Shown one piece after another: positions 23,880 through 35,778 of a stretch of DNA of 64,000 bases. The notes under the pieces were generated by a model that was not told where the DNA came from, searched no databases, and was given only the letters and a program-made list of their open reading frames with translations. Every line of letters begins with the position of its first letter. Within the stretch, counting starts at the first letter, position 1. The DNA comes from Centrapalus pauciflorus (lineage: Eukaryota > Streptophyta > Magnoliopsida > Asterales > Asteraceae). A program made the translations under genes and the position numbers. The stretch lies in NCBI GenBank assembly GCA_020465985.1, contig JAANYP010009723.1, positions 184,586 to 248,585 on the forward strand, in the 5' to 3' direction.

Positions 23880-25801
23880 CTCCCCCTTGGATGATAATTT
23901 TAGTAAGAGTTCAACCACGAAATGCTGCCTCATTAAAAACCTTGCTAAAGAAAAACCCAGTGGGAAAAAACTTTAGTCAAGGGAAAAAGAGTACAGCGAT
24001 TGGTTGACTCTCCCACATATTGCCATCTGAAAAACATCACATGTTTTGTACATGTCGCATTCCAATGTTGTGGACGTGTTTTCTGAAAATCGCTTTGTGA
24101 AGTGCCTTTGGAAAGAGATCTGCTGAATTGTTACTAGACTGAATGTATTTCATTTCAATCTGATTGTCCTTTATGAGATCTTGCGTGTAAGCGAAAAATT
24201 TTGGTGGAATATGTTTGGTTCTGTCAGTCTTGATATATCCTTCTTTCATACTTTCTCTACTAGCTTCGTGTAGTGCAATAATTTCAGCATGATTTGAGGA
24301 TGTTGTAACAAGTGTTTGTTTCTGAGAACGCCAGGAAATTGCAGTACCACCATTTAAAAACACGTATCATGTTTGAGATTTTGCTTTGTGTGGATCAGAT
24401 AAGTAACCTGCACCTACATATCCAAGTAAACCTTCTTTTGAATTGTTAGAATAAAATAATCCCAAATTAGTGGTTCCTTGAAGGCATCGGAAAATGTGTT
24501 TGACTACTATCCAATGTCGTTTGGTGGGAGCTGAACTAAATCTTGCCAACAGATTTACTGCAAAAGAAATGTCAGGTCTTGTACAGTTTATAAGACACAT
24601 TAAAGCTCCAATTGCACTAAGATATGGTACTTCTGGACCAAGCAATTCCTCATTTTCTTCACAAGGATGATATGGATTTTATTCAACGTTTAAGCGATCT
24701 AACCACCATAGGTGTGCTTAAAGAATTCGCTTTGTCAATATTGAAACACTTTAAGACCTTCTCCGTAGAATTTGATTGATGCACAATTATACCATTATGT
24801 ATATGTTCAATTTGTAAACCAAGACAATATTTGGTCTTCCAAGGTCTTTTATTTCGAATTCTTTCTTTAGAAAACACAATTACTTCTTCAATTTCCTTGT
24901 GTTTAGATCATCAACGTAGATTATTTCTAAAGATCTTTGAATACATTTCTTTGGGTTTTACTTTTAATGCTTCTGGCATTTTTAAATAAATCCTTCGAGG
25001 ATTTCATAAAATTGTATATGTCAAGTTAGTCTTATAAATAGACCAAAACTATATTGTATAATTATGTAGCATACTTCTGTCTTTTAGCAATGTAATCATA
25101 ATACATGCTTATTGCATTGTCACTATGAGCTCATAGGTTAAATCTTGAGACATGTTTCAAAAATTTTATATCCTTCAAGGAATCTCTGTATAAGTAGGAC
25201 TTTTAGAATAAAATAGACGCATATCAAATCTATCTTTATTGATAGATTAATATATTTGTTATATCTGTATCCACCATAGGAGAATATTTCCTTAAATATT
25301 TGTGTGCATTATATATGCACTAAATTAATCTCTATACATGTATTTGTACAACTTCATGTGTATAGACTACTTTATGATATATGTAAAAGTAGTAGATTTA
25401 GAGAGAAAATTTTATTTGCACCATCATTGATACATCAATATATTGTATTTATACTACAAGTGAAGACCAAGTATAGTATGTTTGATATGTGTGGTCAAAT
25501 CACTCTAATCATCTATACTATTTGCTTTACGTATAGATTTTGGAAAATATGGAGTTTTATGAAATTTTCATCCATAACTTTATGCGTACATCCTACACAT
25601 CTAGTAGTCTCCTTTTCTCTAAGAGAACATGTCTGCAGACTATTATTCATAATCATCGTTTTTTAAATATAGTGCTAATAGATAAATATCATCGACGTCG
25701 ATTTTATTTCGATTCCATATAGTTTTTAGACATAATATAATTTTATTGAGATCTCCTTATTTTCATTCAGGCGCCTGAGGTTCTTCTACAACCATCATGT
25801 C

Positions 25802-25874
<73 letters not shown>

Positions 25875-26430
25875 TTAGAATACTTTTCTTTGGAATCGAC
25901 TGCCTATCATGCTTCTGGCATGTCTTAGGCTCATTAATCAATAATAATCTTCATTTCTGAAAATATCAATATTTACTAAAGCATTAATAACCAAATATGC
26001 GACTTGGTTACTTTCTTTAAATCAGTAAATGTATCTCCCAACAGATTTGCCAAAAATATGTAAATGAATTATCCCAGTACCTTTTATTACGAGGATCAAT
26101 ATGATAATTCATTACTGCTTATAAATTTGTTTATTCTCTCCCCCTGATGTTGGAAATATTGCCCTTTTAAAATGGCAACTAGCACAATGTGTCGTAATGA
26201 CATCAACTGTTAGTGATTCATTTTATTTTATAATAAAGGGGATTTCATACCCAACATAATTTCCCAACATTCTTTTGAGTACCCATCTTTATGCGGTTTG
26301 GTGGAGCAATTCAGAATATTTACTATTTAATAAAAAATAGATGTGATATATTTGATTCTTGACCAAATATCATTTCGTATGGGGAGAAAATATGATAACT
26401 TGTGGCTTAATGCGAATTGGTAATATCACA
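23880..26430 (-). pseudogene. Decayed copia pol: integrase end, reverse transcriptase, RNase H
   Basis: Minus-strand order from right to left: integrase end near 26.4-26.2 kb (a stretch like SPYEMIFGQ, NISHL), degraded reverse transcriptase (25.2-24.7 kb: WKTKYCLGLQIEHIHNGI, then VLKCFNIDKA, LSTPMVVRSL), RT/RNase H connection (24.65-24.37 kb: YLSAIGALMCLINCTRPDISF, HWIVVKHIFRCLQGTTNLGLFY), and RNase H (24.36-24.04 kb: SWRSQKQTLVTTSSNHAEI, then NNSADLFPKAL). Several stops and frame breaks. The catalytic YVDD loop is not cleanly preserved. Gag, protease and the integrase core are missing from the element; the nested cluster at 26.4-41.7 kb occupies that place. Confidence 0.85.
25800..25875. repeat. 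(TTA)n microsatellite
   Basis: About 25 TTA units inside the decayed copia pol region. Confidence 0.95.
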
Positions 26431-26498
26431 AATAAATATTAGAACCTTTTTATTCTATTTGGCGTACGAGATACGCTTAAGTTTATTCAAGCTAGTAG

Positions 26499-26506
26499 TA
26501 TATAAG
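26499..26506 (+). promoter_or_regulatory. TATA box of the small gene at 26564
   Basis: TATATAAG sits 58 bp before the ATG; the stretch between is rich in CA and AAC (ACAACAAACC), as in plant 5' leaders. The spacing allows a start site near 26,530. Confidence 0.5.
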
Positions 26507-26563
26507 AAAGCTCGACGTGAAAGAAATCAATACAACAAACCATCTAAACACATACACACATCC

Positions 26564-26956
26564 ATGGAGCCAGGAAAACAACAAGAACAAAGTCGAGAAG
26601 ATTTCGACCTAAATCTTTCTATGGAGTCTTTTAATAATCGAGAGGAAAGAAGGCAGAAAAGACGACTAGATCAGCCGGATCTTAAAGAACTCATAATGGT
26701 ACCACGACAGGAACGCACTTATGTTAGAAGTAATGATCGATTGGGGTTCTATCTGGACGATATTCATACCCATATGTTATATATTGATAGATTTATACGA
26801 TGGCAGTCTTTTCTTATAAGGACTGTAACCCATAACTGGGGATTCGCGGTCCCTCCTCCACCAAGTATGCCGCCATATCGTTATTGGATAGAAAGGAATG
26901 CAGTGCCAATGCAACCTCCTCAACCACCACAGCCTCAGGAGCCAGTGGAGTCCTAA
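26564..26956 (+). CDS. Possible small single-exon gene, 130 aa, unrecognised
   Basis: ATG in a good plant context (TCCATGG). The protein begins MEPGKQQEQSREDFDLNLSM, continues with a very charged stretch (NREERRQKRRLDQPDLKEL), an amphipathic segment (DIHTHMLYIDRFIRWQSFLI), and a proline-rich tail (VPPPPSMPPYRYW, QPPQPPQPQEP). The DLNL tetrapeptide resembles an EAR repression motif, but this may be chance. It lies between the decayed copia integrase (ends 26.43 kb) and a copia LTR (27.10 kb), so it may be transposon-derived; helix plus proline-rich tail also occurs in small retrotransposon ORFs. A TATA box and leader-like sequence favour a transcribed unit. Confidence 0.4.
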   Translation: MEPGKQQEQSREDFDLNLSMESFNNREERRQKRRLDQPDLKELIMVPRQERTYVRSNDRLGFYLDDIHTHMLYIDRFIRWQSFLIRTVTHNWGFAVPPPPSMPPYRYWIERNAVPMQPPQPPQPQEPVES

Positions 26957-27096
26957 CAACTAGAAGTTAATTCTGCTCCCTATCGAGATGTTTTTGAAAA
27001 GGGTCAGCCATCTAAAACTGACAAATGATTTTCATTTGTGAGTTTTATTGTTTTATGTGTTGTGGTTATTAATACTATGTTGTGGTTATTAATGTT

Positions 27097-27945
27097 GTCA
27101 GGATCTAAAATATGAATTACCAAGACTAACTGATTTGAATTTATCAGAGTATAAATCAATAATCTTGCTTTGAATCAAAGTTTAATCAAGAAGTTTGCGG
27201 AATAACACTTAATTATTTTAACAAAAACTTTCAGAATCAATAATAAATAAACACACAGGAATTAATCAAGACTGTTTGTATTGCTGAATTCATCAATTAC
27301 AATCACCTCTAATCTGTTTGATTAGACGAAGAATACAGACTGTTCTTAGGGTTTTACAACCTTAGAGGCTTAAGAAAACTTAATCAACAAAGCAATTACA
27401 GACTCAAAATATGCAGAAAAACTCCTCTACAATAGAACGACCTATTCTATGTATTTATATTGCTTCTTGATATGTTTCCTTGACGAACTATGACTTCTCT
27501 GATAGTAGATATGCTGGAATCTTCATGTAGATATCGTTTCCTGAAAATCAGCACTTTCTGTTTCTGAAACTGTTGAGCAGCTTGAATCTCTTGACAGCAT
27601 GAACTGAGCAGCTTGAGTTGTTTTGCTCTGGCAGCTTGAACTTTTACACTGGCAGCTCGAGTTTCTTCAACTAGCAGCATGAACTTTGTATTTACATATA
27701 AAATCTACTAACAGTCTGAGAAGTCTAAACTAACAGCTTGAATGTACTTAAACTATTTCCCAACAATCTCCCCCTAACTTAAATTCTTTACAAGACTTTA
27801 AGTTCTATAAAAACATGGAAATAAATAAGTAAACTGTTATTTACAAACCAAGGCTTTCAAAAACTCACAACTGTGCAAGCTTATGATCTATAGCCTTCAA
27901 AAATTCTCTCTTCATCTCTTCTTTATCACAAGATATTCTAGCTGA
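27097..27945 (-). mobile_element. Copia LTR (669 bp) with polypurine tract and internal stub
   Basis: On the minus strand the tract AGTTAGGGGGAGAT (27779-27766) is followed by an LTR starting TGTTGGGAAATAG at 27765 and ending GATCCTGACA at 27097. About 180 bp of internal DNA (27766-27945) remains before the gypsy array cuts in. Within the LTR, AGCTGC/CAGCTTGA-like units repeat (27,570-27,740). The other half of this element is not in the window. Confidence 0.7.
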
Positions 27946-27947
27946 TT

Positions 27948-28953
27948 TGATTTTTGGCATTCTGATCTTGAGCTTATTGATATATATTATCATAGTATAT
28001 TTACTATGATTTGTTGAGCTGAGCATTTATTCTTCCAGAATCTATTTCATTGACGAGTCATTTGATTGTTAAGCATAACTCCATCACTATTGCTCAGTGT
28101 TGGGTTAATGTTAGGCTTATGATGTGCTGATTTACGTGATGAAAGCACAGAGGGTAGCTAGAGCTGAGCATTCCGATGATATCCATATAGAGCTTTTACT
28201 GGTAGCTAGCCCAGTACGTGGCTGATCCCCACTAATGATGTGTGTGTATGGATTTATCATCATCCGAGCATTCCTTATGAATTTGTCTAAAAGTCTCAAG
28301 AGCAACAACAGTTTTATAACTGGGAGCTGAGCAAAGTCGCGCATCAAAAGAGCATTAATTGGCCAATGACCCTTCGAGATTGAGCTGTGCATGATTGTCT
28401 AAAAGTCTCAAGAGCAACAACAGTTTTATAACTGGGAGCTGAGCAAAGTCGCGCATCAAAAGAGCATTAATTGGCCAATGACCCTTCGAGATTGAGCTGT
28501 GCATGAGCCTAGTGCAGTGCATATAGAGCTGAGCTGTGCATGAGCCGAGTGCAGTGCATGTGCTTCCGCGTTCATAATTGCATGTTAAATGTGAAATTCT
28601 ACATTCTCACTAAGCAAATAAGCTTACCCGTTGTTGCATTATTTTTTTCAGGTAAAGGCAAAGGATTGGCTGGACCTAGTTCATAGGTCAGGACTTTGAA
28701 AGAGCTTGAAGTGCATTAGAACCTGTTCCAATACCTTGGTACTTGATTGAAGATTGAGCTTTGGGGTTTGGGCTAGTTTATATTATGATGATTTGATGTT
28801 TTAGTCTAGAAGTTTGTGCCTTATACTTAAAATTTGTCTCTGATTGTAATTAACTTTTATTCCGCAACTGTTAATTTTATGTTAGTTTCATGATTGATAT
28901 TGCGTTGCTACTGGGCCTTGACTTGAGACCTTTGAGAAATCTTGGGTCTCACA
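27948..28953 (+). repeat. First LTR of the tandem gypsy array, 5'-truncated
   Basis: This 1,006-bp piece matches the 3' quarter of the two longer LTRs at 31635-35577 and 38259-41685, starting at TGATTTTTGGCATTC and ending GGGTCTCACA. The missing 5' part was removed at the junction with the copia stub. It contains the direct duplication of about 120 bp (28,271-28,391 and 28,396-28,505) found in all three LTRs. Confidence 0.85.
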
Positions 28954-28956
28954 GGA

Positions 28957-28968
28957 TGGTATCAGAGC
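28957..28968 (+). other. Primer binding site, first array unit
   Basis: TGGTATCAGAGC, complementary to the 3' end of plant initiator Met tRNA, three bases after the LTR end. The same site recurs at 35581-35592. Confidence 0.9.
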
Positions 28969-29154
28969 AATAGTTTGAGTGAATCATTGTATTACGTGTA
29001 ATACATGATCTCAAACTTGTGCAATGCTATAGTATCAATCATGACAAGATGGCTTAAACTAAGATAGGTTTCAGAGACTAGTAGGACGGGGCATGAAAGG
29101 GTACAATGTGCTAGACTAATGAGCTAAATATTTAGTGATTTGACTTTCAGAGCT

Positions 29155-30396
29155 ATGTCAGGAGAAGGTGGACAATCAGGTGGTATGACCCCAGAGCAAG
29201 TCCTGGAAATGATGCGACAACTAATAACCCAGAATAATGAGCAACAAAACAAGTTTATGCTAGAGCAAATTGAATCAATAAAGAAAACTGAAAACCGAAA
29301 TAAACATAAAAAGAAGCAAACTGAACAGTCAAGCGAATCAGATTCTGATAATGAGCATGTCAATCAACGAGTTGTGCAGCCAAAAGGCTGTAGATTTAAA
29401 GACTTCAAAGCGAGTGGTTCTATAACATTTGAAGGCACAGTAGATCCAATACAAGCGTTAGATTGGATAAGTCATACTGAAGAAATCTTCAGTATCTCAG
29501 ATTGTCTGGACAGCAATAGAGTTAAGTTTGCTACAGCACTGTTCGTTGGAGCTGCTAGAGCCTGGTGGAAAACACAAAGGAGCATCTATGGTGAGGAAGC
29601 AATTATGACACTCGACTGGGAGCAGTTCTTGGAGATGTTCAACGCCAAATACTGTCCAACAGATAAACAAGACGAACTCGAGATGCAGTTGATGCAATTG
29701 AAACAAGGGACTAAGACCGTTGATGAATACGAGCATGAGTTTTCGAGACTTTGCGGCTACTCGTCATATCAAGTAGCAACAGAAGAGCGTAAGATAAATC
29801 GATTCAGACTGGGTCTGAATCCAACATATAGAAGACAAATGAGTAGCATAAAATTCAAAATGTATCTCAGCATAGTGGAAGCAGCAAGAATGGTGGAGCG
29901 GGAATTCACAGATTCGAGTTGTGAACCCGTTATGATGGCTGTAAGTCCTACATGTCCATCTCCACCTAAGAAACAGAAATCTAGTAGATTTTTTAGTTCA
30001 TCAAAGTCCAGTCAGCAGCAGTCACAAGCATCCTCTACACCTCAGAAGAGTAGAGTCTATTCCATACGATCAGAAGCACGAGTGTGTAAACGTTGTAACA
30101 AATTTCATAGCGGACGCTGCAACCCTAGAGATGTGACCTGTTACACTTGTAACCGGATTGGACATGGAAGCGATGAGTGCCCAGAAAGAAACGACGTATG
30201 CTACAACTGTGGTGAGCGAGGACATTATGCCAAACATTGCCCAAATGCACACTGGCTTACTAATCAGGAACAACCAGTTGGCAGAGCAATCAAACAGAGT
30301 ACTACAATGATATCTACAGCGGCACGAGCTTTCCATATAACTGCTGAGGATGCCGAGGAGACACCAGAAACGCCAAAAGACCACAATGGTAACTAA
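29155..30396 (+). CDS. Ty3/gypsy gag polyprotein, first copy (413 aa)
   Basis: Gag forms the virus-like particle that packages retrotransposon RNA. I start at the MSGEGGQSGG methionine, five codons after an earlier in-frame ATG at 29140, because this matches usual gypsy gag N-termini. Order: acidic/glutamine-rich start; charged linker with KHKKKQTEQSSESDSDNE; capsid domain (retrotrans_gag type) with ALDWISHTEEIF, ARAWWKTQRSIYG, WEQFLEMFNAKYCP, KQGTKTVDEYEHEFSRLC and NRFRLGLNP; serine/lysine linker; then a CKRCNKFHSGRC unit and two zinc knuckles, CYTCNRIGHGSDEC and CYNCGERGHYAKHC (C-X2-C-X4-H-X4-C). It ends TAA with no protease or pol following. Intact, so possibly translated. Seventeen residues differ from the second copy. 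Confidence 0.9.
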   Translation: MSGEGGQSGGMTPEQVLEMMRQLITQNNEQQNKFMLEQIESIKKTENRNKHKKKQTEQSSESDSDNEHVNQRVVQPKGCRFKDFKASGSITFEGTVDPIQALDWISHTEEIFSISDCLDSNRVKFATALFVGAARAWWKTQRSIYGEEAIMTLDWEQFLEMFNAKYCPTDKQDELEMQLMQLKQGTKTVDEYEHEFSRLCGYSSYQVATEERKINRFRLGLNPTYRRQMSSIKFKMYLSIVEAARMVEREFTDSSCEPVMMAVSPTCPSPPKKQKSSRFFSSSKSSQQQSQASSTPQKSRVYSIRSEARVCKRCNKFHSGRCNPRDVTCYTCNRIGHGSDECPERNDVCYNCGERGHYAKHCPNAHWLTNQEQPVGRAIKQSTTMISTAARAFHITAEDAEETPETPKDHNGN

Positions 30397-31634
30397 TAAT
30401 AAGTGTCTAATATGATTAAAATGATTTAATTCCGTTACCATATGAATTTCAATTCCAAAATAAGTATGGAGTTAACTGTACAACCCTGTCATCGATAGTG
30501 AATAATGCGGATGACATATGGGTTGTATCAGTTGAAGTTACGATACAAATATTTTTCCAATCAGTATAAACCAATATAGGTATTGTAATCTGAATCGTGT
30601 ATGATTCAAAAGCTCTAAGAAATCAAAAGTCTAATCCTAAGCACAAGCCACTTCGTAAATCCTTGTAATCTGAATGATTACAACGTGTCTTATAATGAGA
30701 CAGAGGTAGAAGTTGCTGATCCAATAAATATTAACGAAAAGAGTATTTGAATCAAGTAATTAAGCACCAAATGTCAACTTGCATTGAGATAAAAGAAGTC
30801 AGAGGCACAAAGCGAGAGTGACAAAGAAATAGATTGAGATCTTTGTTAAGTCAAGCGATTAGTCATGAGTGGCCAATGAAAAGCCTGTCATATGTCAAAT
30901 AAATGTATGAATGGATTCTCATTATGTCGACGCGAGACTAGTGAGATATCGAATATGGAATTCCTATTGCACCTAACTACGCATAAAAAAAAAGAAAAAA
31001 AAAAGAGATTTTGCCAAAAGATGGAAGTAAAAATTTAAAATAAGAGATTTACTGATAAAAGACAAACCTAAGTTTGTATGTATAATTAAATGGAATTCTT
31101 ATTCTATTTGTTTGTCAGTGTAAAGCAATTGCAAGTTTAGACAACAGTCAGTGCAAATCAGAAATCATCTAAGCGATTGATGATGATGACATCATCAATA
31201 AATGAAATTGTTTTCTAAAGTACAAATATCAGACTCCCAAAAGCTCTGCAGCTAGTTCCAAAGAAAAATGAAAGAGAGATATGAGCTAAACTCATATATA
31301 TTGAGTTGCTAGCTGAATTGAATAAGATATATTTTAAATCTCAAAGCATAAGTTCAAAATAGTAAAGATACAAATGATAAGTCAGAGTTTCTAAAATGCA
31401 TCAAAGTCAGTATAAATCAGCTAATTACCTATATAATATGGAAAATTAGTGAATGCACGGGTTGTAAAAGTCAAAGAAGCGAGATGTTATGAAAAGACAG
31501 ATGGTGCTCCTTCAATAATCACCAAATGTTTGTGTCACATATTTGGGAATTCATGTCTACCTTGTAATTCCTAACTACGTTTATCTGAACATAGACAACT
31601 TCGGGGACGAAGTTATGCGTGGTGGAGCCCATTC
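30397..31634 (+). other. Non-coding 3' internal region of the first array unit, ending in a polypurine site
   Basis: No pol motif on either strand in 1.24 kb, so the element is non-autonomous and must borrow protease, reverse transcriptase and integrase. The end (ACTTCGGGGACGAAGT, then GCGTGGTGGAGCCC) is the usual gypsy polypurine/pre-LTR context and still resembles the tail of a pol gene, which suggests pol was deleted rather than never present. Confidence 0.8.
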
Positions 31635-31742
31635 TATAACGACCTAAACTTTAATCAACGACAATTAACAAAGCTTAACGTTAATTATAAGCTAAATGAT
31701 ATTGTTTTTAGAAGATTTAAAATATAAATTGCAAAGCTAGTG

Positions 31743-31810
<68 letters not shown>

Positions 31811-32249
31811 AATAAAAATTTATTATTATTTAGATAAATACCCAAATGTGGGTTCTTCCCATTATAATAGTTGCAAGAAAAATTTTGTGTTCTTTTTCTC
31901 TCAAAGCTACGGGTCCAAAAGAACACCTGCTTTCGGCTTCGATTTCTCCTCCGTTTCTTGATAAAATTCAACGATTCAAGTTGGAGATTGTTCGCTAACT
32001 GACAACTTACAAGAATCCAGACCTTAGTTAAGGTAATTTCATGATTTAATCTCTTAATTGTGTGTGTGTGTGCAGCTGTGTGTGAACTGCAACTGCCGAA
32101 GAAAACCCATGCAGGAACCACCAATTTAAACTTCAAAATTGATAAATTATGTTGCATAAAAACTCATCCAAACCTTTGTGTGTTGATTGTGTGGTGTTTA
32201 TGTGATGTACTGGGACATTAAAGGGAATTGGGCAAAGGCAGAAAGAAAC

Positions 32250-32600
32250 AACCGAAACCCACCATGCAATACCGAAACCTTGAAACCAAGGTTTCGGTAA
32301 TTCCAAACCAACCGAAACTATACAGAGACATACCAAAACTCCAAAGGTTTCGGTAACACTAAAAGCCATCAGAAACCAATACCGAGACCAAATGAAAACT
32401 ACCGAAACCCGCAGATGGTACCGAAACCTTTCAAGGTTTCGGTTTGCTATCTACCGAAACAAAATCAGAAACTGAAACCCACATGGCTACCGAGAACTTA
32501 TGACAATACCGAAACCATGGATCAATACAGGGACCTACCGAGACTTCATAAATACCGAAACCATATGGTTTCGGTAATCCTCTGCAATACCGAAACGAAG
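32250..32600. repeat. CCGAAAC/GTTTCGG inverted-repeat cluster in the gypsy LTR
   Basis: I count 13 copies of CCGAAAC or its complement in about 350 bp, many arranged head to head. The strongest is a perfect 24-bp palindrome at 32553-32576 (TACCGAAACCAT and its complement); others form hairpins with 4-12 base loops. The cluster is kept at 38,893-39,240 in the third LTR. Confidence 0.9.
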
Positions 32601-32711
32601 CATGTAGCAGCCGTGTATATATACATGTATGTATAGGTCTTGTATGCATGTGTTTGTGTGTGTCGAATGTATAGAAACAGAAGCAGTCCACCGTAAATAG
32701 GCATAGATAAT

Positions 32712-32787
<76 letters not shown>

Positions 32788-32866
32788 AGAAATGTGTGTG
32801 TGTGTACGATGCATAGTGTGTGCAGAAAAGGAGAACAACAACTCCCAAAATGTGTGTGTGTGTATA

Positions 32867-32910
<44 letters not shown>

Positions 32911-32912
<2 letters not shown>

Positions 32913-33291
32913 TTTAGGTTCAAGTGAGTACCACCCATTATGCAGCGCACCAGAAGGTATCAGTCTTAAAAGTATTTTTTTTGAAATTTTTTTTCATGAA
33001 CATGTTTTAATTAACATTATGAAGATCATATGTGAATTTCACGCAAATCCGAACACTCTAAGTGCATGAAAACACGCATCACATAAATGTGAGTTCACAT
33101 GTATTCAAAATTATGTAAGTGTGTGTTCACATCACTTTTTAGGAGCTAGGAGATGTGAATGTATGTGAAATTTACATACTATCTTCATAATGCTAATTAA
33201 AACATTTTTATGAAAAAAAATTTTAAAAAAAGTTTTTTTAAAGGTGGTACCTTCTGGTGCGCTGCATAATGGAGGTACTCTCTCGAACCAT

Positions 33292-33296
<5 letters not shown>
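32911..33296. mobile_element. MITE (about 385 bp) inside the second LTR only
   Basis: Left arm GGTTCAAGTGAGTACCACC and right arm, reverse complemented, GGTTCGAGAGAGTACCTCC, both followed inward by CATTATGCAGCGCACCAGAAGG. It sits in an (AT)n tract, so a target duplication cannot be told apart from the repeat (TA would fit). The third LTR has a plain short AT tract at the same point (39,459-39,474). A relative is at 42.74 kb. Confidence 0.8.
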
Positions 33297-33365
<69 letters not shown>

Positions 33366-33705
33366 CATGTAGGAGCCTTCCTATTTGATTTGCATGAAAA
33401 GAGTAGGTGAATATGTGCTGTATGTGTAAAGTAGAATGTGTGGGCAGCTTTATATATACATGTGTGTGCAATGTAGTGTGTGCAGAGAAAGAAAAAGGGG
33501 TGTGTGATGAGAAAAGCTGAAACAGAAAATAGTAGAACAATATTAATTCTTAGCAACCTTTTCAACTTTTTCTTAACGTTTATAGAGTATGTATGTGTGC
33601 AGTCTTAATAAAACAAGAACTATATACCTACAAATACCGAAACTTTCTCAACAGTTTGGGTAATTATGAAACAAACAAAATAGGTAAGGATGTATATTAT
33701 TCTGA

Positions 33706-33758
<53 letters not shown>

Positions 33759-35580
33759 GTGTCTGTGTGTATGTGTGTTTGATGATATGCATTTAGAAAT
33801 CATGACAGTAAGTGTTTCATAAGTTTAAAACGGAAAGAAAGCAATTAGCATAAGTTTATGTTTAATAAACACAAGACATATAATTCATAACACTTAAATG
33901 ATATTCAAATATATGATCAATGAGATAATTTGATATTCGCATATGATATTTGGATTATAAAATCCAATTGAAAGCATATTATATTCTTATTTTATAAAAT
34001 ATAGTACCATGATCAAGCATACATATTTAAGTCAAAATACATACAAATATGGGGACATTTTATCGTCAACTAAGTTCATTAAATGCTCTTACATGTTTTA
34101 ATGTAGATTCAAAATGAGCAAACGAAAGCCAATAAAGACTTAATAAAGTCACACATGTCCATGAAAAACGACAAAAATGCTTATAAGTCATTTAAATCGT
34201 GTTCATAATTTTTATATGGCAATTATAATTATTGAACCTTGAATGAAGATTCTGATGAAATTATTGGCCATATTCATCTTAATATAATCAAGATATGAGC
34301 CTTTGAGATTAAAGACCAACGAAAGAACACTGAATTTATTATTCAAATGATTCAAAGACTAATAAATATCAGAAATGATATTAATAACAGATTGAGCAAC
34401 AAGCAAAATGGCAAGCATCTGAAAGACTGACGTAAGTCAGATAGTGGTTCTAACCCACTGCAGATTGTGAGCAACAGAGCCAGAGCCAGAAAGTGCAAAA
34501 TATCCAGTTTTTGTGAGTTTTAGATTTTACTTTAACTGCAAATTATGTGAATTGAGACTTTTGTTGCATGATCCTGATTTTTGGCATTCTGATCTTGAGC
34601 TTATTGATATATATTATCATAGTATATTTACTATGATTTGTTGAGCTGAGCATTTATTCTTCCAGAATTATTTCATTGACGAGTCATTTGATTGTTAAGC
34701 TTAACTCCATCACTATTGCTCAGTGTTGGGTTAATGTTAGGCTTATGATGTGCTGATTTACGTGATGAAAGCACAGAGGGTAGCTAGAGCTGAGCATTCC
34801 GATGATATCCATATAGAGCTTTTACTGGTAGCTAGCCCAGTACGTGGCTGATCCCCACTAATGATGCGTGTGTTTGGATTTATCATCATCCGAGCATTCC
34901 TTATGAATTTGTCTAAAAGTCTCAAGAGCAACAACAGTTTTATAACTGGGAGCTGAGCAAAGTCGCGCATCAAAAGAGCATTAATTGGCCAATGACCCTT
35001 CGAGATTGAGTTGTGCATGATTGTCTAAAAGTCTCAAGAGCAACAACAGTTTTATAACTGGGAGCTGAGCAAAGTCGCGCATCAAAAGAGCATTAATTGG
35101 CCAATGACCCTTCGAGATTGAGCTGTGCATGAGCCTAGTGCAGTGCATATAGAGCTGAGCCGTGCATGAGCCGAGTGCAGTGCATGTGCTTCCGCGTTCA
35201 TAATTGCATGTTAAATGTGAAATTCTACATTCTCACTAAGCAAATAAGCTTACCCGTTGTTGCATTATTTTTCAGGTAAAGGCAAAGGATTGGCTGGACC
35301 TAGTTCATAGGTCAGGACTTTGAAAGAGCTTGAAGTGCATTAGAACCTGTTCCAATACCTTGGTACTTGATTGAAGATTGAGCTTTGGGGTTTGGGCTAG
35401 TTTATCTTATGATGATTTGATGTTTTAGTCTAGAAGTTTGTGCCTTATACTTAAAATTTGTCTCTGATTGTAATTAACTTTTATTCCGCAACTGTTAATT
35501 TTATGTTAGTTTCATGATTGATATTGCGTTGCTACTGGGCCTTGACTTGAGACCTTTGAGAAATCTTGGGTCTCACAGGA

Positions 35581-35592
35581 TGGTATCAGAGC
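35581..35592 (+). other. Primer binding site, second array unit
   Basis: TGGTATCAGAGC three bases after the shared LTR, identical to the first unit. Confidence 0.9.
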
Positions 35593-35778
35593 AATAGTTT
35601 GAGTGAATCATTGTATTACGTGTAATACATGATCTCAAACTTGTGCAATGCTATAGTATCAATCATGACAAGATGGCTTAAACTAAGATAGGTTTCAGAG
35701 ACTAGTAGGACGGGGCATGAAAGGGTACAATGTGCTAGACCAATGAGCTAAATATTTAGTGATTTGACTTTCAGAGCT

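Larger units (their letters stand above)
31635..35577 (+). repeat. Second (shared) LTR of the tandem gypsy array, 3,943 bp
   Basis: Begins TATAACGACC (the third LTR has the expected TGTAACGACC, so the G was mutated) and ends GGGTCTCACA. It serves as 3' LTR for unit one and 5' LTR for unit two. It contains (ATA)n at 31741-31802, a cluster of CCGAAAC/GTTTCGG repeats at 32,250-32,600, (AT)n tracts at 32,713, 32,875, 33,297 and 33,708, a MITE at 32,911-33,296 and the 120-bp direct duplication near its 3' end. It is 516 bp longer than the third LTR, mainly from the MITE and AT tracts. Confidence 0.9.

Noticed and set aside
28132..28392. 86-aa minus-strand ORF repeated at 34758 and 40865.
   Set aside because: It is a shadow within the repeated LTR, repeated only because the LTR is; it has no motif and runs against the element's direction.
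29124..29363. Cysteine-rich minus-strand ORFs over both gag genes.
   Set aside because: Antisense shadows of the gag coding sequence.
32700..33860. Several ORFs with long IYIYIY or similar runs, also at 23.5 and 42.3 kb.
   Set aside because: They are translations of (AT)n microsatellites and occur in both directions.
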